From assembly GCA_964344965.1 (NCBI GenBank), contig CAYFPJ010000005.1, positions 1 to 64,000 of the forward strand: DNA of 64,000 nt, read 5' to 3'. Below the pieces are notes generated by a model. That model saw only the letters and a list, made by a program, of their open reading frames with translations. It was not told the origin of the DNA and did no database searches. The stretch comes from UM-FILTER-37-12 sp964344965. Its GTDB lineage: Bacteria; Patescibacteriota; Patescibacteriia; Magasanikbacterales; UBA922. Shown here piece after piece: positions 50,839-59,295 of the stretch; within the stretch, counting starts at the first letter, position 1; the number at the start of each line of letters is the position of its first letter. Made by a program: the position numbers and the translations under genes.

Positions 50839-50902
50839 GCAGATTAGGCAGAATAAGCAGATTAAGCTTTTTTATACCCAGGTAGTTTACCTACCAGGGT
50901 GT
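50834..50902. repeat. Heptamer words plus hairpin
   Basis: AAGTAAGCAGATTAGGCAGA and AAGCAGATTAAGC repeat the words of the 41585-41716 inverted repeat. Then ACCCAGGTAG/CTACCAGGGT forms a near-perfect hairpin. It lies between the binding-protein gene and RNase J. Confidence 0.7.
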
Positions 50903-51024
50903 TGATTATTGAATTAATATTCTTACATCCTTTTGCTTATTCTACCTACCATCCAAATTCAACATTCAACTGGCAACAAATTTCATCATCAAAATTTGCC
51001 AGAATTTATTAACTATAATCATTT

Positions 51025-52923
51025 ATGATTACTCAATCAAAAAGTCAAGGTAGGAGAACAAGACGTTCTTCTACTCGACAAAAATCTACCCCCAAACATC
51101 CAAAAGTGGGTAGAAACACAGCGGGAAAAAAGATAAGCGCTGGCACCAAAAAAAGAACCACCTCACAAAATGCCAGGCGTCGAGGCTATTCGTCTAGGCG
51201 CACCGGCTCTCATCGCAGCGCCAGAGGACCGCGCAAGAAGTATAGTGCCAAAGCGCCAAAAGGAAAGTTGCGTGTCATACCCATCGGAGGATGTGAAGAG
51301 GTCGGTCGTAATATGACTATCTATGAATATGATGGTGATATTGTAATTATTGATATGGGGTTGCAGTTCCCAGAAGAAAACATGCCAGGCATTGACTTCA
51401 TCATTCCTAATGTAAAATATTTGGAAGGAAGAGAGAAAGACGTGCGAGGAGTGATCTTCACTCATGGTCATCTAGATCATATTGGTGCTGCTCCTATCTT
51501 GCTCGAAAAGCTTGGTAATCCTCCAATCATTGCCATGCCTTTGACTTTTGCTCTTATCAAGCACAAGCAAGAGGATTATAAAAAAGGCACATCCAATAAG
51601 TTGAAAGTAGTAACCATCAAGAGCGTCAAGGATAAAGTCTCTCTTGGTAAATTTAAAGTCGGATTTTTTCAAGTGGAACATTCTATCATGGACTCGATGG
51701 GGATAGTCCTGGAGACACCGGCTGGTTCCATCATCCATCCTGGAGATTGGACTATGGAACGTGACGAAAAGGGAGAGACTCATATCGATTACACTCATTT
51801 ACAAAAAGTACCATCTCCTCGTATCTTGATGCTCGAGAGTCTTGGTTCACTCCATGACAATCGACATGGTACTTATCAGGAGATGTATCAAAATCTCTAC
51901 AATATTTTGCAAAATGCTCCGGGCCGCGTAGTGATTGCCACTTTTTCTTCCCAGGTCCAGCGTGTGAAATGGGTGATTGAGGCTGCCAAGCAACTTGGTA
52001 AGAAAGTCGCCCTCGATGGTTATAGCATGAAGATGAATATCAAGATTGCTCAGGAACTTGGGTATGTGAAGATTCCCAAAGGATCTCTGATTGACATCCG
52101 TAAGATCGATGACTATCCAGAAAATAATGTAGTGGTAGTTTGTACTGGAGCACAAGGTGAAGAGAATGCTGTCCTCAATCGGATTGCTAGCAAAAGACAC
52201 AGAACTGTTACGCTTAGAAAAAAAGATACAGTTATTTTTTCCTCTTCTATTATCCCTGGGAACGAACGTACTATCCAGAACTTGAAAGATAATATTTATC
52301 GTCAATGTGACAATGTCATCCACGGTGACATCATGGATGTCCATATCAGTGGTCACTCTACTAAGCAAGATATCCTTAGTATGATTGACCAAGTCAAGCC
52401 AGATTATTATATCCCAGTCTATGCCAACCATTTCTTTTTGAAGGAAGCCAAGAATCTGGCTGCAAAAAATGGTTTTCCAGAAGACAAAATTATTGTTCCT
52501 GATAATGGAACAATAATTGATTTTGAAGGACACAACTTTAAAATTGAAGACAAGAAAGCTCCGGCAGGATACGTCTTTGTGGATGGGCTCGGAGTGACGG
52601 ATTCACAATTTGTTGTGATCCGCGATCGACAAGTGTTGGCTGAAGATGGGATGGTGGTAGTCATTGCGACTATTCACTCCAAGACTGGTAAGCTGATCCA
52701 AAATCCAGATATTATTTCTCGTGGTTTTGTCTTTTTGAAAGATAATAAAAAACTGATCGAAGACGTTCGTCACAAGGTAAAGAAAATGGTCATCGAATCA
52801 GATCCTCTCACCTGGGCCGACACCAATCAGATTCGCAATGATATTCGGGATAAAATTGGTCAGTTTGTGTTTAGTAAGACAGAAAAACGCCCAATGATCC
52901 TGCCAGTCGTCATCGAAGTATAA
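51025..52923 (+). CDS. rnj: Ribonuclease J
   Basis: 632 residues. A basic N-terminal extension of ~80 residues (Arg/Lys/Ser-rich) precedes the metallo-beta-lactamase/beta-CASP core: LRVIPIGGCEEVGRNMTIYEY, FTHGHLDHIGAAP, HPGDWTME, and beta-CASP STFSSQVQRV and SGHSTKQDILSM in parts. The C-terminal domain ends KRPMILPVVIEV. It processes 5' ends and degrades mRNA. Copies with such basic heads occur in other lineages. The last eight codons are repeated downstream (52977-53000). Confidence 0.95.
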   Translation: MITQSKSQGRRTRRSSTRQKSTPKHPKVGRNTAGKKISAGTKKRTTSQNARRRGYSSRRTGSHRSARGPRKKYSAKAPKGKLRVIPIGGCEEVGRNMTIYEYDGDIVIIDMGLQFPEENMPGIDFIIPNVKYLEGREKDVRGVIFTHGHLDHIGAAPILLEKLGNPPIIAMPLTFALIKHKQEDYKKGTSNKLKVVTIKSVKDKVSLGKFKVGFFQVEHSIMDSMGIVLETPAGSIIHPGDWTMERDEKGETHIDYTHLQKVPSPRILMLESLGSLHDNRHGTYQEMYQNLYNILQNAPGRVVIATFSSQVQRVKWVIEAAKQLGKKVALDGYSMKMNIKIAQELGYVKIPKGSLIDIRKIDDYPENNVVVVCTGAQGEENAVLNRIASKRHRTVTLRKKDTVIFSSSIIPGNERTIQNLKDNIYRQCDNVIHGDIMDVHISGHSTKQDILSMIDQVKPDYYIPVYANHFFLKEAKNLAAKNGFPEDKIIVPDNGTIIDFEGHNFKIEDKKAPAGYVFVDGLGVTDSQFVVIRDRQVLAEDGMVVVIATIHSKTGKLIQNPDIISRGFVFLKDNKKLIEDVRHKVKKMVIESDPLTWADTNQIRNDIRDKIGQFVFSKTEKRPMILPVVIEV

Positions 52924-53000
52924 AGGCCGACTTGTCCTTCGAAGCTGGAGCGCAGCGGAAGCGAAGGAGGGTAGTTTTGCCAGTTGTTATTGAAGTGTAG
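52924..53000 (+). other. Insert plus diverged duplicate of RNase J C-terminal codons
   Basis: After the RNase J stop, 53 bp with a CCTTCG...CGAAGG hairpin are followed by 24 bp (52977-53000) coding LPVVIEV and a stop, as do 52900-52923. The two 24-mers differ at six sites, all synonymous transitions. A heptamer tract (GTAACAT ATAACAT ATAACTT GTAACAT) follows at ~53008-53035. Confidence 0.85.
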
Positions 53001-53040
53001 TTTTCATGTAACATATAACATATAACTTGTAACATTTTGG

Positions 53041-53844
53041 ATGAGCATGATAAGTGATCTACAAAAATTTGATTTGTCAGAGAGTGAAGCTCGAGTATAT
53101 CTGGCTTGTCTTGAGCTTGGACCAAGTTCTGTGCAGCAAATTGCTAATAAAGCAAAACTAAACAGGGTGACAGTGTATGGGCTTATCGACTCACTAATTA
53201 AGCAAGGGTTTCTTCGTGAAGAGATGGTTAAGAATAAGAAAAAGATCGCTGCTTATCCGCCGATGAAATTGTACGATGTGGTGACAAGGCGTGATGATGA
53301 GATAAAAAGACAAGTGAGACTTTTGGATAATCTGGTGCCAGAATTGAAAAAGAAAATGAATACTGGGAGTAGTAGCACCAATCTTATTTATTATGAAGGG
53401 GAAGAGGGGTTGAAAAATTGGGCTAGTGATGCACTGGAGACTAAGGGCGAGCTATTGGAATGGACTAAGATCGAGAGTTTTAGTGAGAGATTTGATAGAT
53501 ATCTTCGTGCATATTATTATCCTGAGAAATTTAAACGACAAATCCCAACTAGATTTATTTTTCTTGATACATCAGAAGCCCGCGAGTATTTTCAAACCAG
53601 ATATGTAGATGATAAGAAGGCCTCTCCGGCAAAAGCAAGGTTTATTTCCAAGGATTTGTTTGACACACCGGGATTTATGGTAATTTTCAATAATAAATAT
53701 AGTATTGCCTTGCCAGAAGAGATGAGAGCTGTGACTGTGGAGGATCAACTAATTGCTGATGCCCAGAGGAAAATATGGGAATTTGGCTGGCTTCACGCCA
53801 AAGGTGAAATGCAAAACAAAGATTACCCTTCAGATATAAAGTAA
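53041..53844 (+). CDS. TrmB-family transcriptional regulator
   Basis: 267 residues. The N-terminal winged helix ISDLQKFDLSESEARVYLACLELGP, then SVQQIANKAKLNRVTVYGLIDSL, is typical of TrmB. A coiled-coil linker follows (LLDNLVPELKKKMN). The C-terminal part (YYEGEEGLKNWASD, ... FDTPGFMVIFNNKYSIAL) resembles the TrmB/PLD-like sensor domain. It probably senses a sugar or other small ligand; the target genes are unknown but may be the HD and PEP-domain genes downstream. Confidence 0.85.
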   Translation: MSMISDLQKFDLSESEARVYLACLELGPSSVQQIANKAKLNRVTVYGLIDSLIKQGFLREEMVKNKKKIAAYPPMKLYDVVTRRDDEIKRQVRLLDNLVPELKKKMNTGSSSTNLIYYEGEEGLKNWASDALETKGELLEWTKIESFSERFDRYLRAYYYPEKFKRQIPTRFIFLDTSEAREYFQTRYVDDKKASPAKARFISKDLFDTPGFMVIFNNKYSIALPEEMRAVTVEDQLIADAQRKIWEFGWLHAKGEMQNKDYPSDIK

Positions 53845-53981
53845 TGTTGTCGGAAGTTTACAACATTTGTATACTATAAATTTAGCTAAATATAGTTAAA
53901 TATCTCACATTTATTATAAATATGTAGACCAGTGGTTAACATTTTTTTGTTTATGTGGGAATATTTATACTATAAACATTA

Positions 53982-54126
53982 AATAAAAGTAAATTTGGTT
54001 TAAGTAAGACTTCATCGGGCCATCCCCGCAGCAAGCTGCGGGGTATTGGCAGAAAATCTTATTTCAACCAATGTTAGTTTTCACTTTTTCGATGCAAGCA
54101 TCGAGGAATAAAACCGCTTAAAGATT
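53982..54126 (-). repeat. 145-bp dispersed element, copy 5
   Basis: Reverse-complement orientation, same sequence. It ends 7 nt before the ATG of the HD gene, exactly as copy 4 does for rpmE. The flank 53845-53981 is AT-rich and probably holds the promoter (TTGTTT, 18 bp, TATAAA). Confidence 0.95.
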
Positions 54127-54133
54127 TAATCAT

Positions 54134-54730
54134 ATGTCACATACACACAACCCATATTCACATTTTAAGGGAGATGATATCACTCGTTCAGAAAAGGTTC
54201 AGCGAGAAGTGGTCGAGACAATTCTGGCTAGTCAATTGCCAGATGAAGAAAGATCTTGGAGTAAGGTTTTTGAACTGAAGCATAGCTCTTCTGTAATTCA
54301 AATTGGTAGGATATTGGCTGAAAAAAGAGGTCTCAGTATCGAAATAGCAGAAATAATTTGTGCTATGCATGATATATATGTCAATCACAGCGGCAGAGCA
54401 GAGCAGCATGCTCATAAAGGGGTAGCTGTTGGGAAAGAAATACTAGACAAGATTGGTAAGTTTGATGAAAAAGAGACAGAACTAATTTTGCGTTGTATCA
54501 AAAATCATAGTGATAAGCATGTTGTATCTGATGATCCTTACGAAGAGTTGGTAAAGGATGCTGATGTACTAGACTGTTCTATGTATGAGGGGGCTCATGA
54601 TGCCTATGTCTATGAAAAATCTTTAGAAATTTGTCAGACATATTTTGCTCGCGTCAAAAAAGTGCGAGAAGAGCTTGGGCTTAAATATGATCCACAATGG
54701 GATAATTTTGAAATAGCAAAAAGAGATTAG
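54134..54730 (+). CDS. HD-domain phosphohydrolase
   Basis: 198 residues. Metal ligands in order: His of ELKHSSSVIQIGRI (~50), HD in AICAMHDIYVNHSG-type CAMHDIYVNH (~78), NHSDKH (~135) and Asp in DADVLDCSM (~153). It is similar to small metal-dependent HD hydrolases acting on nucleotides or phosphate monoesters; the substrate is unknown. It is followed after 5 bp by the PEP-mobile-domain gene. Confidence 0.85.
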   Translation: MSHTHNPYSHFKGDDITRSEKVQREVVETILASQLPDEERSWSKVFELKHSSSVIQIGRILAEKRGLSIEIAEIICAMHDIYVNHSGRAEQHAHKGVAVGKEILDKIGKFDEKETELILRCIKNHSDKHVVSDDPYEELVKDADVLDCSMYEGAHDAYVYEKSLEICQTYFARVKKVREELGLKYDPQWDNFEIAKRD

Positions 54731-54735
54731 GTTGT

Positions 54736-56160
54736 ATGAAAAATTTCACCCTTCCTTTTGATCCAAATAAAAAAATATTTCAATGGGGACCTGTGCCTGG
54801 TAAATTTTTTTATACTTCTGTTTTTTCAGCTGCCAATTATGATGGAGTTGCCAAGCGTTTTCCTGGAGAGATTTGGTCAAAGTCACTTTATTTGTTTCGT
54901 GACAGTACGATGATATATTTTTGTGATTTAGAAGAGCTGGAGTTGGCTGGAGAGAGCATGTTTGTTCATCATATGCTTTTTCCTAAAAAAAGAGATGCGC
55001 TGCATGAAGAATGGAGCAATATCGTGGTGAAAATGAACGAAATGAGTGATGAAATAAAAACAGAAAATTTGAAGAATTGCGAAGATACTGAACTACTGGA
55101 ATTATGGGAAAAATTTCACAATATTTATATGGAATTTTGGATTGTGGGTATGGTACCAGAACTTGCTAACTATGGATCTATCCAATATTTAGAAAAAAAA
55201 CTAAGTAAAGAGATTGGAGCAGGCAGTGACAAGACATCAATTATGGAAGCTCTGAGTGCACCAGAAAAATTGTCATTTTATCAAGAGGAAGAGGTAGATC
55301 TATCAAAAGCAGAAAATATAGAACAACATAAGGACAAATATTTTTGGTTAAAAAATAGTTATAATGGCACCAAAGTATTGGATACTTCATTTTTTGAAAA
55401 CAGAAAAAGAGAATTGGATGTAAAAAAGGTCAACACAAGTGTAGAAAGAGTGCTTGGTGCCCTACAAAAAAAAGTTGAAATGCAACGTCAATTCAAACTG
55501 TCAAAAGAAATTATGGATATTGCTCGCGCTGTGAGCACTGGTATTGAGTGGCAAGATGAACGTAAAAAATATATCTTGACTGCTCTACATACTCAGACAT
55601 TATTTTTGGAGGAAGTATCCAGAAGATTTGGTTATGACCTTGAGGATCTATACAATTGTTGGTATTTTGAAGTAACGGATATTATAAAAGGTCTAGATCT
55701 TCAAGAAAAATTAAAAAAAAGAAAGAACGGGTTTGGTATTGAATATCATGATTATTGCAAAAATTTAAGCGAGAAAGAGATCGGTTATTTTTGGGATTTT
55801 TATGCTAATTTGTGTAAATCTGGAGACGAAGAGGGTCTAGTGAAAGGAACTGTTGTTAGCAAAGGAGAGTCGGTCATCACCACTGGTAGAGTGAGAATTT
55901 TGTTAGATCCTCATGACGTTGGGTCCTTTCAAGAAGGAGAGATATTGATTGCTCCTATGACTAGTCCAGAGTATGTCTTTGCTATGAAAAAATCTTCGGC
56001 AGTAGTGACAGACGTGGGAGGACTTACATCTCACGCTGCCATTGTCAGTAGAGAGTTGGGGGTACCTTGCGTGGTCGGTACAAGACGTGCCACTTCCGTC
56101 TTCAAAGATGGTGATTTGGTGGAAGTAAATACAGAAAACTCTACCGTAAAGAAAGTTTGA
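54736..56160 (+). CDS. PEP-utilising mobile (phosphohistidine) domain protein
   Basis: 474 residues. The C-terminal ~80 residues are the swivelling phosphohistidine domain of PEP synthase/PPDK: ILIAPMTSPEYVFAMKK, then GGLTSHAAIVSRELGVPCVVGT with the phosphorylatable His. The N-terminal ~380 residues are helical and lack the ATP-grasp and PEP-binding barrel. It may be a stand-alone domain served by another protein, or a distinct enzyme. Context with an HD hydrolase and a TrmB regulator is suggestive only. Confidence 0.85.
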   Translation: MKNFTLPFDPNKKIFQWGPVPGKFFYTSVFSAANYDGVAKRFPGEIWSKSLYLFRDSTMIYFCDLEELELAGESMFVHHMLFPKKRDALHEEWSNIVVKMNEMSDEIKTENLKNCEDTELLELWEKFHNIYMEFWIVGMVPELANYGSIQYLEKKLSKEIGAGSDKTSIMEALSAPEKLSFYQEEEVDLSKAENIEQHKDKYFWLKNSYNGTKVLDTSFFENRKRELDVKKVNTSVERVLGALQKKVEMQRQFKLSKEIMDIARAVSTGIEWQDERKKYILTALHTQTLFLEEVSRRFGYDLEDLYNCWYFEVTDIIKGLDLQEKLKKRKNGFGIEYHDYCKNLSEKEIGYFWDFYANLCKSGDEEGLVKGTVVSKGESVITTGRVRILLDPHDVGSFQEGEILIAPMTSPEYVFAMKKSSAVVTDVGGLTSHAAIVSRELGVPCVVGTRRATSVFKDGDLVEVNTENSTVKKV

Positions 56161-56180
56161 AATTAATATATATTCTATTA

Positions 56181-56215
56181 TCCACAGCCATATATTGACT
56201 GTGGATTTTTATTTT
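56181..56215 (+). terminator. Terminator of HD/PEP unit
   Basis: TCCACAG and CTGTGGA hairpin followed by TTTTTATTTT, 20 bp after the stop. Confidence 0.8.
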
Positions 56216-56249
56216 GATATTGTACTCATGTACTGGTACATAAGTACAA
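56195..56249 (+). promoter_or_regulatory. trpR promoter and palindromic operator
   Basis: TTGACT (56195-56200), 17-bp spacer, TATTGT (56218-56223). Overlapping the -10 and start is a 30-bp dyad (56220-56249): TTGTACT-C-ATGTAC-TG-GTACAT-A-AGTACAA. The GTACT/AGTAC half-sites recall TrpR operators, so self-repression is likely. Confidence 0.75.
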
Positions 56250-56255
56250 ATTATT

Positions 56256-56519
56256 ATGACAAATAAAAAATATATTATAGAGCTAGAAGAGGTGCTAGCT
56301 AAAGCAACCGACAGACAAGTGGTAGATAATTTTGTTCGTCTTATACTCACTAGTAATGAGCAAAGTGACATAGCCTTGCGTTGGCAGATTTTGAAGATGC
56401 TCAGTACTGGCATGACCCAGCGTGAGGTGGCTAGTAAGCTTGGTATAAGTATTGCCAAAGTGACTAGAGGAGCCAGGGCTCTACGAGAGCATGCCAAGAA
56501 ATTAAAATTTTTTTTATGA
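56256..56519 (+). CDS. trpR: TrpR-like repressor
   Basis: 87 residues of the Trp-repressor family: LEEVLAKATDRQVVDNFVRLIL, then SDIALRWQILKMLSTGMTQREVASKLGI and ISIAKVTRGARAL in parts. MTQREVASKLGISIAKVTRG is the helix-turn-helix, equivalent to [20 protein letters not shown] of E. coli TrpR. It lies upstream of the trp operon in the same direction, with its own palindromic operator, so it probably controls tryptophan synthesis in response to Trp. Confidence 0.88.
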   Translation: MTNKKYIIELEEVLAKATDRQVVDNFVRLILTSNEQSDIALRWQILKMLSTGMTQREVASKLGISIAKVTRGARALREHAKKLKFFL

Positions 56520-56684
56520 AAATTATAGTCAATCACATCATCAATTATTGGCAGAGCAGAGATTCACTGTTTAGTTCATTGTTTGTGTTGTGATTTTGTA
56601 GATATTAAAGCGCTTTTTGTACTAGACAGGAGTGTTTTTTGTTACCTTGATGATTGTTTATTTTTGATAAGTAAATAATTATCG

Positions 56685-57080
56685 AGGCATCAAACCCTGT
56701 TTTTCAATTTTAGGCAGCTGGAAAGACTGGCTGCCTCTACACCACAGTGGGGAGAAGAGTGGCGAAGCTTACGGTCAGGGAAGTCCGCAAAGGCTCTGAC
56801 GGCAACGTCATGTCCTTTAACGGCACCCTGTGGGGACAAGCCACGGGGCGCTTTGAGTATGTAAGTCACGAGCTTTGCATGAGCAGAGTTCGTGTTGTGC
56901 TTAGCCTCCGCGGGGAGGTGGTAATAGTCATGCTCGACCCGTTCAGCCTTGAGGCGGAAAAGTTGGGTCTTGGCTATCCAATGCCGACGTAGAGGTCTCA
57001 TGCACGGAGGGGCACAGCAGTGCTTGACAGGGTCTTTAATGACCCATTTCGAGCTGATAGCCCCTCCCGTGCTCGAACAA
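56685..57080 (+). ncRNA. Unidentified GC-rich structured RNA candidate
   Basis: A ~395-bp stretch much richer in G+C than its surroundings, between trpR and trpE, without a convincing ORF. Hairpins visible: GGCAGC/GCTGCC (~56711-56734), GTCAG/CTGAC, CCCTGTGG/CCACGGGG, CCTCC/GGAGG, and a 12-bp stem GCACGGAGGGGC/GCCCCTCCCGTGC (one bulge) that encloses GGGTC/GACCC. The ends TCGAG and CTCGA can close the whole. An AT-rich promoter-like TTGTTT...TAATTA lies upstream. It lacks the tmRNA acceptor/T-arm, the RNase P ACAGAA segment and P4 partner, SRP and T-box motifs. The strand is inferred from the upstream AT-rich box and is not certain. Confidence 0.6.
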
Positions 57081-57254
57081 TTTTGGATTCTTGTATATTT
57101 TTTAAATATTATATATAAATTGGTGGCAAATAAGTCATAGAAGATTAGGTCTATTTTCTTTGTTTATTACAGATGACCTCAGTGCTATTTTCTTTTCAAG
57201 AATAATTAAATTAAACTCAGGATGACAGTTGAAATATTATTCACATAAGTAGAT

Positions 57255-58613
57255 ATGAGACTACCAGAGATAAAAATTTCCCAAAAAGCAAATTATATTC
57301 GATTTGCAGTGGATGTAGATTTTTTTGAGTTGTTCAAAAAGGTGCAACGCAGATTTGATACTTGTTTTTTCTTTGAATCACTTGGTGGTGAAAGTGGGAG
57401 CTCACGGTATTCACTTATTGGTTTTGATCCCGAGCATATTATCCGAGCAAGAGGTAATGATTTTATTTTTGATGATGTTGTTTACAATGTGGTTAATCCT
57501 TATGAAACACTTCGAGCCATCACACCTCAAAATGTAATTTCTCGTAGATATAGTGGCGGGCTTATGGGGTATATGAATTATGAAGCAGTCAATTACATTG
57601 AAAGTAGTTTGTCTTTGGGTGAGCACCCAAATTTTGATCAATTCATGTTTGGAGTTTATACAGATGGACTTTTGCTCGACAAGATGACAGGTGAGATTTT
57701 TTATTTTTATTATGAAAACAACAGACATGAATTATTTTCTGAATTACTTTCTTCACCTTCTGTAGAGTTAGGAGATATTCAGATTGAATTTCTTGGTGAC
57801 ACAATGACAAAATATGAACATAAGAAGATAGTTGGAAAAACCAAAGAACATATTGAAGCTGGACGAGTATTCCAATGCGAAGTGGGTTATAAAAGTAAGT
57901 ACAAAGTTCGAGGTGATACTATGGCAATTTACAAACGCCTTCGACAAGTAAACCCTTCTCCATATATGTATTATCTCCAATTTGGAGAAAAAAGAATTAT
58001 TGGGGCTAGTCCAGAGCTGCTTCTAGAAGTGGTAGACAAAGAGATGGCGACCAGACCGCTGGCAGGGACAATCCGTCGTGGAAAAAATACTGAAGAGGAC
58101 GTGGCATTGGCCAGAGAGCTACTCAATGACAAAAAAGAAAAAGCAGAACACATGATGCTTGTCGATATGCATCGCAATGATATCGGTCGGGTGGCTAAAT
58201 TTGGTACGGTGAAAGTGAGAGATGCAATGGAAATCAGAAAATTCAGCCATGTCCAGCATATTGAGAGCAGTATCGTGGGAATCTTAGAGAGAGGAGAAGA
58301 TATGTTTTCGGCTCTTGCTAGTTTGCTCCCTGGCGGAGTATTGTCCGGGGCTCCAAAGATTGAAGCCATAAAAATTATTGATGAGAATGAAACTGAAGCC
58401 CGTGGGCCATATGGTGGTGCGCTTGGATATTTTGGATTCAATGGAGATTGTACTTTTGCTATTCCGATTCGCTCTCTTTTTCTTTCTGGTGAAAATGGCT
58501 ATGCTCAGACATGCAGTGGCATTGTTCTTGATTCAAAACCAGAAAAAGAATTTGAAGAAATAGAAAGAAAGCTGGCTGCCATGAAGATGACGCTTGAGAC
58601 GTGTGCCAAATAA
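57255..58613 (+). CDS. trpE: Anthranilate synthase component I
   Basis: Converts chorismate plus ammonia to anthranilate. RPLAGTIRRGKNTEED, VDMHRNDIGRVAKFGTV, SHVQHIESSIVG, LPGGVLSGAPKIEAIKIIDE and RGPYGGALGYFGF are all family blocks, mostly quoted in part. The N-terminal FFESLGGESGSSRYSLIG corresponds to the LLES Trp-feedback region, with FFES instead. Length 452 is slightly short. First gene of the trp operon; ~170 bp of plain AT-rich sequence (57085-57254) separates it from the RNA candidate, with no visible leader peptide or T-box. Confidence 0.95.
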   Translation: MRLPEIKISQKANYIRFAVDVDFFELFKKVQRRFDTCFFFESLGGESGSSRYSLIGFDPEHIIRARGNDFIFDDVVYNVVNPYETLRAITPQNVISRRYSGGLMGYMNYEAVNYIESSLSLGEHPNFDQFMFGVYTDGLLLDKMTGEIFYFYYENNRHELFSELLSSPSVELGDIQIEFLGDTMTKYEHKKIVGKTKEHIEAGRVFQCEVGYKSKYKVRGDTMAIYKRLRQVNPSPYMYYLQFGEKRIIGASPELLLEVVDKEMATRPLAGTIRRGKNTEEDVALARELLNDKKEKAEHMMLVDMHRNDIGRVAKFGTVKVRDAMEIRKFSHVQHIESSIVGILERGEDMFSALASLLPGGVLSGAPKIEAIKIIDENETEARGPYGGALGYFGFNGDCTFAIPIRSLFLSGENGYAQTCSGIVLDSKPEKEFEEIERKLAAMKMTLETCAK

Positions 58614-58614
58614 T

Positions 58615-59259
58615 ATGAAAGTATTAATCTTAGACAATTACGATTCATTTACTTTCAATCTTTATCAAATGATTGGGAATATTTTTGATCATGTTGGTGA
58701 ACAGTCCACTATTGATGTCGTGCGCAATGATAAAATTACGATCGGCGAAATAAAAAAGAGAAAATATGATCGCATCATCATTTCTCCTGGTCCTGGGGAC
58801 CCGAGTGATCCGGCCTACTTTGGAATTTGTGGAGAAGTGATCCGAGAGCTAGGCTCTTCAATTCCAATCTTCGGAGTGTGTCTAGGAATGCAAGGCATTG
58901 CCAATGAGTTTGGCGGGAAAATAATTCGGGCCCAGAATAAAATGCATGGTAAAATTAGTGAGATTGAGCATGATGGAAAAGGAATTTTCAGCAGTCTGCC
59001 TCAAAAACTAGAAGTGATGCGTTATCATTCTCTAATTGTTGACCCGGATACTATCCCAGATTGTCTAGAAATTAGTGCTCACGCCATAGATGAGCAAAAA
59101 GAAATAATGGGATTGCGACACAAAGAATATCCAATACTGGGCGTGCAGTTTCATCCTGAGTCATTTGTGACTGAAGCGGGAGAGAGCATGTTGAAGAATT
59201 TTTTAAACACAGATTTCGCAGATTTTTTAAAGGATTACACAGAACAGGGATTACACTAA
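58615..59259 (+). CDS. trpG: Anthranilate synthase component II (glutamine amidotransferase)
   Basis: Supplies ammonia from glutamine to TrpE. ILDNYDSFTFNL, ISPGPGDPSD, GVCLGMQGIA (nucleophile Cys) and GVQFHPESFVTE (His/Glu) are complete. ATG 58615 begins one base after the trpE stop, so the two are coupled. The family normally ends near LKNFL; here a 17-residue tail (NTDFADFLKDYTEQGLH) is coded by a 7-nt-periodic tract (AACACAG ATTTCGC AGATTTT ... ATTACAC). Confidence 0.95.
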   Translation: MKVLILDNYDSFTFNLYQMIGNIFDHVGEQSTIDVVRNDKITIGEIKKRKYDRIIISPGPGDPSDPAYFGICGEVIRELGSSIPIFGVCLGMQGIANEFGGKIIRAQNKMHGKISEIEHDGKGIFSSLPQKLEVMRYHSLIVDPDTIPDCLEISAHAIDEQKEIMGLRHKEYPILGVQFHPESFVTEAGESMLKNFLNTDFADFLKDYTEQGLH

Positions 59260-59262
59260 TCA
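59206..59262 (+). repeat. Heptamer-periodic tract forming trpG tail
   Basis: 7-nt words with CAGATT/GATTACAC elements run from the trpG 3' coding end through its stop into the trpG-trpD gap. Confidence 0.65.
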
Positions 59263-59295
59263 ATTTTGGATTAAATAGATAATTTTAGGAAAAAT

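Noticed and set aside
56747..57001. 81-residue plus-strand and 103-residue minus-strand ORFs in the trpR-trpE gap
   Set aside because: They overlap on opposite strands, have no family-like motifs, and the DNA is dominated by hairpins; a structured RNA explains the region better.
56685..57080. tmRNA, RNase P RNA, SRP RNA or T-box
   Set aside because: A GGGAAGTCC block recalls RNase P, but the P4 partner and ACAGAA are missing. No tmRNA T-arm or tag ORF with ALAA-stop, no SRP GGAAGGAAGCAG, and no T-box antiterminator sequence was found.
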